Origin: JAVVEZ01 sp032250895
GTDB lineage: Bacteria; Pseudomonadota; Gammaproteobacteria; Pseudomonadales; Pseudohongiellaceae
DNA: 18,746 nucleotides
Reading direction: 5' to 3'
Assembly: GCA_032250895.1 (NCBI GenBank)
Contig: JAVVEZ010000070.1
Span: 1 to 18,746, forward strand
Shown: positions 14,255-18,746 of the stretch, in pieces
Position numbering within the stretch: position 1 is the first letter of the stretch
Layout: every line of letters begins with the position of its first letter
Made by a program: the position numbers and the translations under genes
Notes under the pieces: model-generated
The model's database searches: none
The model's input: only the letters and a program-made list of their open reading frames with translations
Told to the model about the DNA's origin: nothing

Positions 14255-15379
14255 ATGCCTCAGCCAGCCCATGCCAGGGGCCCATTTCGGGCCGATCAGG
14301 TCGGCAGCCTGCTGCGCCCCGACAGACTCATTGCCCGGCGCAATGAATTCGGTGCCGGCCTCATCAGTGCAGAAGCCCTCAGAAACACGGAAGATGAATG
14401 CATCCGGGAGGCAGTGACCTGGCAGGAAAGCATTGGTCTGCAAGGTATCAGCGATGGCGAATTCCGGCGCGAAAGTTTTACCCATGATTTTATCAACAAG
14501 ATTGCCGGCGTCGAATTTCAGCGTATTCCCGAAGCCGAAACCGGCACTGGCGCACAGCGCAAACGCCCCCCCTTCCGGGCCCTGGTCAGCGGCCCCATGG
14601 CACGCCCACAAGAGGGCATCGAAGTCGCCAATTTTGCCTTTCTGCATGGCCTCACCCGGCGCACGGCCAAACTCTGCATCCCCTCTCCCACCATGCTGCA
14701 CTTCCGCGGTGGCCGGGCGGCAATCAGCCGGGAAGCCTACCCCGACATGGATGACTTTTTTCAGGATCTGGCCGCCTTGTTCAATGCCGAAGTGCTGGCG
14801 CTTGCCGATGCCGGCTGTCGTTATCTGCAGTTCGATGACACCAATCTGGCCTATCTCTGTGATCCCAACATGCGCGCCGGTGTGCAGGAACTGGGAGAGG
14901 ACCCGGATGCGCTGCTCCAGACTTATATAAAGCTGATCAACGATGCCATTGCCGGTCGTCCTGCCGATGTGGCCATTACCCTGCACCTGTGCCGGGGCAA
15001 TGCCTTCAGCGCGGGATTTGCCCAGGGCGGTTACGAAGCCGTGGCTGAACGGCTGTTCCAGCAGACCCGGGTGGACGGTTTTTTCCTGGAATATGACGAT
15101 GCGCGTTCCGGTGATTTTTCACCGCTGCGCTTCGTTCCCAGAGGCCAGAAGATCGTGCTCGGTCTGATCTCTTCCAAGAATCCGGACATGGAAGACAAGG
15201 AGCAGATCAAGCGTCGCATCGACGCCGCTGCCCGTCATATTCCGCTCGACCAGCTTTGCCTGTCACCCCAGTGTGGTTTCTCCAGCAGCACCCATGGCGC
15301 CAACAAAATCAGCATCGACGTGGAAAAGGCAAAACTGGCGCTTGTGTGTGAAATAGCGACAGAAGTCTGGGGCGAATGA
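14255..15379 (+). CDS. MetE C-terminal-like (YxjG-type) zinc methyltransferase
   Basis: This is a 374-residue protein from the ATG at 14255, supported by GGAGA (14246-14250); the upstream in-frame GTG at 14183 lacks support. It matches only the C-terminal catalytic half of cobalamin-independent methionine synthase. The opening RADQVGSLLRPDRL is typical of the short YxjG/YxjH-like group. All four zinc ligands are recognisable: H244 and C246 (LHLCRGN), E279 (FFLEYDD) and C340 (SPQCGFSS). The N-terminal half of MetE, which helps bind polyglutamylated folate, is absent, so the methyl donor may be something other than the usual folate. The gene overlaps the transporter gene by 4 nt, which argues that the two act together on a methyl-bearing or related organic acid. 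Annotation as methionine synthase would over-reach. Confidence 0.87.
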   Translation: MPQPAHARGPFRADQVGSLLRPDRLIARRNEFGAGLISAEALRNTEDECIREAVTWQESIGLQGISDGEFRRESFTHDFINKIAGVEFQRIPEAETGTGAQRKRPPFRALVSGPMARPQEGIEVANFAFLHGLTRRTAKLCIPSPTMLHFRGGRAAISREAYPDMDDFFQDLAALFNAEVLALADAGCRYLQFDDTNLAYLCDPNMRAGVQELGEDPDALLQTYIKLINDAIAGRPADVAITLHLCRGNAFSAGFAQGGYEAVAERLFQQTRVDGFFLEYDDARSGDFSPLRFVPRGQKIVLGLISSKNPDMEDKEQIKRRIDAAARHIPLDQLCLSPQCGFSSSTHGANKISIDVEKAKLALVCEIATEVWGE

Positions 15380-16698
15380 CAGGAATGCAGAATATCGATG
15401 TCGGTGAACTGATCGATGCCAGGCCGCTTGGCAGCATGCAATGGCGCATCCTGGCACTGTGCTCCCTGGTGGTGTTTCTGGACGGCTATGATATTCAGGT
15501 CATGGCGCTGGCCGTGCCCTCGCTGGTGCAGGAATGGTCCTTGCCCGCCGCCTCCTTCAGTCTGGCCCTTGCTGCAGCCTTGATAGGCCTGGGCCTGGGT
15601 GCCGCCTTTCTTGCGCCGCTGGGCGACCGCTACGGCAGGCGCAGCGCACTGGTGTTTGCCGTAGCGGTGGTAGGCTTGGCAACCGTGGCAACCGGATTTT
15701 CCGGCAGTATCGAGGAGCTCTTCGTCTGGCGTTTCATCACGGGCCTCGGCCTGGGTGCCAGTGTACCCAATGCCGTGGCCATGACCTCGGAATACATGCC
15801 CTTGCGTCGTCGTGCTGCACTGACAGCCCTGATGTATTGCAACATTGCGCTGGGTGCCTTCGTTGCAGGTTTTCTGGCACCCCCACTGATCCGGCATTTC
15901 GGCTGGCAGGCCACCTTCATGGCCGGTGGTATCGCCCCCCTGATTCTGTGTCTCTTGCTGATTTTCGGTGCCGCCGAGTCGCTGGTCTATCTGCTGAGCA
16001 CCCGGCCGGGCGATCCGCGCATCAAGCGCATTCTCCAGAGTCTGGCGCCGGACCTCGACCCCAACCAGGTCACCCTGACGCAAACCGCAGAAACCGGGGG
16101 CAGCGGTGTGCCGGCTCTGTTCTCGCCCTTGCTGCGCAGCCGTACCTTGTTGTTGTGGGCCATCTTTTCCATTAATTTTTTTGTTCTTTATTACCTGATA
16201 AGCTGGCTGCCAACCCTGCTGAGCAATGAAGGCTGGCCGCAGGCCCGGGCTCTGCAGGGCGCAGTGATGATACAGGCGGGCGGCGTGGTGGGTGGTTTGT
16301 TTCTGGCCTGGCTGGCAGACCGGGGTTATGTTGCCTCCACTCTGGTGATTGCCTTTTTGGTGACCCTGCTGGCCCTGGCACTCTTCGCTTTCGTGCCCTC
16401 CACACCCTTGAATTGGGGCATGTTGTTGCTGGTGGTTGGTGGGGGTATTTCCGGCACCCAATTGCTGCTGATCGCTCTGGCCGCCATGTTTTACCCACCT
16501 CCGCTGCGCGCCTCCGGCGTCGGCTGGGCGGTGGCCATCGCCCGTTTTGGCGCCATTCTGGGACCACTGGTGGGCGGCTGGATCATCACTCTCGATCTGG
16601 AGACCTTTCAGGTTCTGGGTCTGCTCGCGCTGCCGGTAATGCTCAATATGGCCTGTGCCATGCTGGTGCCCAGGGTATGGCCCGGCGCCCGGGGATAG
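15376..16698 (+). CDS. MFS transporter, aromatic acid:H+ symporter (AAHS) type
   Basis: This is a 440-residue inner-membrane protein with 12 hydrophobic helices. LDGYD (35-39) in the first helix is the AAHS signature (DGxD), and GDRYGRR (83-89) is the conserved loop between helices 2 and 3. The second half begins near SPLLRSRTLLLWAIFSINFFVLYYLISWLP. Members import aromatic or other organic acids with protons. Its ATG (15376-15378) overlaps the TGA of the MetE-like gene (15377-15379) as ATGA, so translational coupling is likely; an ATG at 15385 is an alternative start. A candidate promoter for the next gene starts at its stop codon. The substrate is not known. Confidence 0.9.
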   Translation: MTGMQNIDVGELIDARPLGSMQWRILALCSLVVFLDGYDIQVMALAVPSLVQEWSLPAASFSLALAAALIGLGLGAAFLAPLGDRYGRRSALVFAVAVVGLATVATGFSGSIEELFVWRFITGLGLGASVPNAVAMTSEYMPLRRRAALTALMYCNIALGAFVAGFLAPPLIRHFGWQATFMAGGIAPLILCLLLIFGAAESLVYLLSTRPGDPRIKRILQSLAPDLDPNQVTLTQTAETGGSGVPALFSPLLRSRTLLLWAIFSINFFVLYYLISWLPTLLSNEGWPQARALQGAVMIQAGGVVGGLFLAWLADRGYVASTLVIAFLVTLLALALFAFVPSTPLNWGMLLLVVGGGISGTQLLLIALAAMFYPPPLRASGVGWAVAIARFGAILGPLVGGWIITLDLETFQVLGLLALPVMLNMACAMLVPRVWPGARG

Positions 16699-16724
16699 TC
16701 ACGGAAGAAGGATGGTCCTATACT
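16696..16724 (+). promoter_or_regulatory. Candidate sigma-70 promoter for the cytochrome c gene
   Basis: TAGTCA (16696-16701, four of six matches to the -35 consensus) and TATACT (16719-16724, five of six to the -10) are separated by 17 bp. The -35 overlaps the stop codon of the transporter gene. This would allow the cytochrome to be expressed apart from the upstream pair. The call is by consensus only. Confidence 0.35.
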
Positions 16725-16746
16725 GCCCGGCAGACACCTGAACATA

Positions 16747-16770
16747 CCAGGGTCCGATCAGCTACCCTGG
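16747..16770 (+). promoter_or_regulatory. Inverted repeat in the cytochrome c leader
   Basis: CCAGGGT (16747-16753) and ACCCTGG (16764-16770) form a perfect 7-bp stem with a 10-nt loop, about 30 bp before the cytochrome c start and downstream of the candidate promoter. It is followed by A residues, not T, so it is not a plus-strand intrinsic terminator. It could be an operator or a leader hairpin. Confidence 0.35.
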
Positions 16771-16799
16771 CTCGAAAAAATCAGTGAGGATCATTCACC

Positions 16800-17405
16800 A
16801 TGACAATGACGTTTCTCCGTATCCCCGGCCTGGCCTGCCTGTCATTTCTGGCCGCCTGTTCAAGCCCTTACAATCCCTTGGCAGACTACGAACAACTGAA
16901 CCCCTCCACGATCCTCGCCACCCCTGAAGCGACAGCCAACACGGACTATCCCGCCGAACAGGTTGCCCGTGGCAAATACATGGTGGGCTTATTGGGCTGC
17001 GGCAGCTGCCACACCAATGGCGCACTGATCGGGGAAGCCCGACAAAACCAGTTACTGGCCGGTTCCGACACCGGCATTGCCTACTCCAACCCGCTGGCTG
17101 TCAACAACCCCGGCGTGGTCTATCCGGCCAATCTGACCCCGGATATGGAAACCGGCATCGGCAGCTGGACCATCGACCAGATAATCACCATGCTGCAAAC
17201 CGGTGTCGACAATCACAGCGGCCAGACCCTGCCGGTCATGCCCTGGCCGAGTTATGCCCATATTGAAGCAGAGGATGCCCTGGCCATCGCCAGCTACCTG
17301 AAGAGCCTGCCCCCGGTACGCCACCGGGTGCCGACCAATGTGGCACCAGGCCGGAAAGCCACAGCGCCCTTTGTGCACTTTGGAGTGTACCGAAGCAAAC
17401 AGTAA
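16800..17405 (+). CDS. Monohaem cytochrome c lipoprotein
   Basis: This is a 201-residue exported protein with GAGGA (16786-16790) 9 nt ahead of the ATG. The lipobox LAAC ends at C20, so the protein is lipid-anchored in the envelope. The haem attachment motif C67-G-S-C70-H71 is followed by NLTPDMETGIGSW (111-123) and M147 (PVMPWP), the probable sixth haem ligand. The ending ALAIASYLKSLPPVRHRVP is typical of class I cytochrome c domains in alcohol and sugar dehydrogenase complexes. It probably carries electrons from a periplasmic or membrane oxidoreductase. No partner dehydrogenase is adjacent, so a link to the GMC oxidoreductase or to the upstream pathway is only a guess. Confidence 0.9.
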   Translation: MTMTFLRIPGLACLSFLAACSSPYNPLADYEQLNPSTILATPEATANTDYPAEQVARGKYMVGLLGCGSCHTNGALIGEARQNQLLAGSDTGIAYSNPLAVNNPGVVYPANLTPDMETGIGSWTIDQIITMLQTGVDNHSGQTLPVMPWPSYAHIEAEDALAIASYLKSLPPVRHRVPTNVAPGRKATAPFVHFGVYRSKQ

Positions 17406-17410
17406 CCCAC

Positions 17411-17461
17411 TATTTGGGACACTCACTTTTATTTGGGACATTTATTTGGGACACTCACTCT
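17411..17461 (+). repeat. Triplicated ATTTGGGACA tag
   Basis: ATTTGGGACA occurs at 17412-17421, 17431-17440 and 17444-17453. The outer two are followed by CTCACT; the middle copy lacks it. The motif resembles the GGGACAGTCACT opening of the composite tag at 8337. It fills the gap between the cytochrome gene and the convergent DksA-like gene, where no strong terminator was found. Confidence 0.65.
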
Positions 17462-17500
17462 CCACAACACTAATGCCCGCAGGAGGGACCTCGTTTCAAG

Positions 17501-17851
17501 TCAATTCTGTCTTTGTGATCCGGGGGTATCATCCGCACAGTTGATGCACCGATCGGTGTAAGGGATGGCCTTCAAGCGTGCTTCACCAATCTCCAGACCA
17601 CACTGACTGCAACAAAAATAAGTGCCAACTTCCAGTCGTGTCAGAGCATGGCGGATCGCAGCCAGCTCCTGCATGCCTTCCTGCTCGAGCGCCATGATCA
17701 GGCTGTCGTTTTCTGTCTGCTTGATCTGCTCACTGAAGTTGGGACTGACAGCTTCCTGTTTCTGGTGGGTATGACGGTGAGTCCTTTCCACGCGGGCTTC
17801 AATTTCCGCTTTTCTGGCCAGCAATTCTGTTCTGACTTCATCAAGGTTCAT
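17501..17851 (-). CDS. Short TraR/DksA-family zinc-finger regulator
   Basis: This is a 116-residue protein with GGAG 7 nt ahead of the ATG (CTCC, 17859-17862 on the plus strand). The N-terminal two thirds is a predicted charged coiled coil (LLARKAEIEARVERTHRHTHQ ...). The C-terminal C4 zinc finger reads GTYFC-C81-SQC84-GLEIGEARLKAIPYTDRC102-INC105. An additional Cys (C80) precedes the first ligand. It is shorter than DksA (about 150), and the DxxDxA acidic tip of DksA is not evident (NFSEQIKQTE instead). Family members bind RNA polymerase through the secondary channel and adjust promoter output. It lies 58 bp downstream of the DUF2490-type gene and may share its transcript. Confidence 0.87.
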   Translation of the reverse strand: MNLDEVRTELLARKAEIEARVERTHRHTHQKQEAVSPNFSEQIKQTENDSLIMALEQEGMQELAAIRHALTRLEVGTYFCCSQCGLEIGEARLKAIPYTDRCINCADDTPGSQRQN

Positions 17852-17909
17852 TCACATACTCCGATATAAACATAAAACAATCAGATTCAATAAACGGCGA
17901 TAACTATGA

Positions 17910-18608
17910 TCAAAAATTCTGGATCAAATTAAGTTGCAACTGACCTTTTCCAAAAAATTCTGTTTCCTGATGCATATACCCGAATTGCAAACGACTGTTA
18001 TTTGATAGTGAATACGCGATGGCAGCATAGGTTCTGTTACGGTCGAAATAATCAACCCGCCTGTCATTACCAATATTTCGTTCAAAATTCATAAAAAGCT
18101 CGTTGTAAAACGCAAGATATACAGCTCCCTTACCAAGAGTATCCTGGTTCAACGGGTAGTTAAGACCTACAAAATAACGCAGACGGTTGCGATAATCCTG
18201 CCCATCTACATCCCGCTGTTCCAGACGAATCCTATGAGTAATATAAGCTTTGCTGCCCAGCCTCTGTGGTATTAAGGCTTCCTGGTACAGCCGCCTTTCA
18301 CTGGTCGTGGCGCTGTTGGGGCCAAAAGCTCCGGATTTAATATAAGCATAACCCAATGTGTATTTGATGCTGCTCTTCTGTGGCCGCCAAGTCAAGCCGC
18401 CACGAATGAGCAACTGCTCCAGATCGCCCCCTAAATTCCAATTACGATGTTGAATATCCCCCTGAAAACCATAAGAGCTATTGTCCAAGTCCTTGTTCCA
18501 CATATACATGTACCAGGCGCCTGTCTTGTCTTCATTGACATCCTGAGCAAAGGTGAGGCGTGGTAAAAAAAATAGCAACAAAATGACAAGGATCCGAAAA
18601 AGGGGCAC
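17910..18608 (-). CDS. DUF2490-type outer-membrane beta-barrel protein
   Basis: This is a 232-residue protein if started at GTG 18608, where PLFRILVILLLFFLPRLTFAQ forms a clean signal peptide. AAGGA (18620-18624) is about 11 nt upstream, and a good promoter at 18650-18678 supports this start. The open frame continues upstream to an ATG at 18731, but that would bury the signal peptide behind 41 residues and run through the promoter. The mature part is rich in alternating aromatic strands (YQEALIPQRLGSKAYITHRIRLEQR, YRNRLRYFVGLNYPL, YFDRNRTYAAIAYSL) and ends in Phe (LNLIQNF), as outer-membrane barrels do. The function of DUF2490 proteins is unknown. The gene is more AT-rich than the rest of the window, which may mean recent acquisition. 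Confidence 0.78.
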   Translation of the reverse strand: MPLFRILVILLLFFLPRLTFAQDVNEDKTGAWYMYMWNKDLDNSSYGFQGDIQHRNWNLGGDLEQLLIRGGLTWRPQKSSIKYTLGYAYIKSGAFGPNSATTSERRLYQEALIPQRLGSKAYITHRIRLEQRDVDGQDYRNRLRYFVGLNYPLNQDTLGKGAVYLAFYNELFMNFERNIGNDRRVDYFDRNRTYAAIAYSLSNNSRLQFGYMHQETEFFGKGQLQLNLIQNF

Positions 18609-18649
18609 GACTGACTTTTTCCTTATTTCATCCGAAAAATATACGGAAA

Positions 18650-18678
18650 ATTTTAACGAAAGACAGTCTCCAGCACAA
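18650..18678 (-). promoter_or_regulatory. Candidate sigma-70 promoter of the DUF2490-type gene
   Basis: Read on the minus strand, TTGTGC (18673-18678, four of six) and TAAAAT (18650-18655, five of six) are spaced by 17 bp, giving a leader of about 35 nt to the GTG. Just upstream lies an inverted repeat GTGGA-CA-TCCAC (18690-18701) that could be an operator. The remaining bases to the window edge show no gene. Confidence 0.42.
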
Positions 18679-18746
18679 GGCTGAGTAGTGTGGACATCCA
18701 CTTTTCCCAGTCCCAGATTTCTCATCACCAATCTCGGCTCATTCGC

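Noticed and set aside
15235..16461. Minus-strand open frame of 408 codons opposite the MetE-like and MFS genes
   Set aside because: The translation is dominated by Gln, Gly and His, as expected from antisense reading of Leu/Ala-rich membrane protein codons. No domain is visible.
16747..16770. Hairpin as an intrinsic terminator after the MFS gene
   Set aside because: The stem is followed by A residues on the plus strand, and on the minus strand the T run precedes the stem. It fits a leader or operator better.
17852..17909. Promoter TTGAAT-N16-TATATC ahead of the DksA-like gene
   Set aside because: It would start transcription inside or after the ribosome binding site, leaving no usable leader.
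1..18746. CRISPR array, integron attC sites, tRNA or rRNA genes
   Set aside because: No regularly spaced direct repeats, attC cores, tRNA cloverleaf or rRNA sequence were found on either strand by eye. The GGGACA copies are irregularly spaced and only three.

Overview
The window (about 18.7 kb) is chromosomal DNA, most likely from a gammaproteobacterium. The clues are the assimilatory sulfite reductase pair CysJ/CysI of enterobacterial length and layout, an NnrS haem-copper membrane protein, a short TraR/DksA-type zinc-finger protein, and two kinds of short dispersed repeat: a GTCATCCCCGC...GCGGGGAT palindrome, and AAAGGGGTCAGA / TTTGGGACACTCACT tags. Most genes are GC-rich. The extreme left (1-430), the gap around 8340-8550, the gap around 14090-14150 and the right end (about 17850-18746) are visibly richer in A+T. 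No rRNA, tRNA, CRISPR array, complete insertion sequence or phage gene was recognised.

Left part (1-8290). A decayed YCII-like pseudogene is followed by a secreted metallo-beta-lactamase-fold hydrolase that carries two EF-hand calcium loops inside its catalytic domain. Five minus-strand genes converge on it. In transcription order they are nnrS, a VOC/glyoxalase-fold protein, an MGH1/GH63-type glucosidase, a glucose 1-dehydrogenase-like SDR and a GMC flavin oxidoreductase. The last three are close together and make a coherent route: release a hexose from an alpha-glucoside, then oxidise it. The last codons and the stop of the GMC gene lie inside one of the dispersed repeat tags, and a second, longer copy of the tag lies upstream of nnrS.

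Middle (8290-12360). cysJ and cysI are co-directional and encode both subunits of NADPH sulfite reductase. Their 115-bp gap holds a 74-bp MITE-like palindromic element that ends just before the cysI ribosome binding site. The cysJ leader has its own perfect 7-bp inverted repeat 12 nt ahead of the start codon.

Right part (12360-17405). A MmgE/PrpD-family protein, a short MetE-like zinc methyltransferase, an AAHS-type MFS transporter (4-nt ATGA overlap with the methyltransferase) and a monohaem cytochrome c lipoprotein all read on the plus strand. Together they suggest uptake and breakdown of an unidentified, perhaps methylated, organic acid. A minus-strand small protein with a DnaJ-like pair of CxxCxGxG motifs sits between the first two.

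Right end (17405-18746). A triplicated TTTGGGACA tag separates the cytochrome gene from a minus-strand pair: a DUF2490-type outer-membrane protein and, downstream of it, a short DksA/TraR-type regulator.
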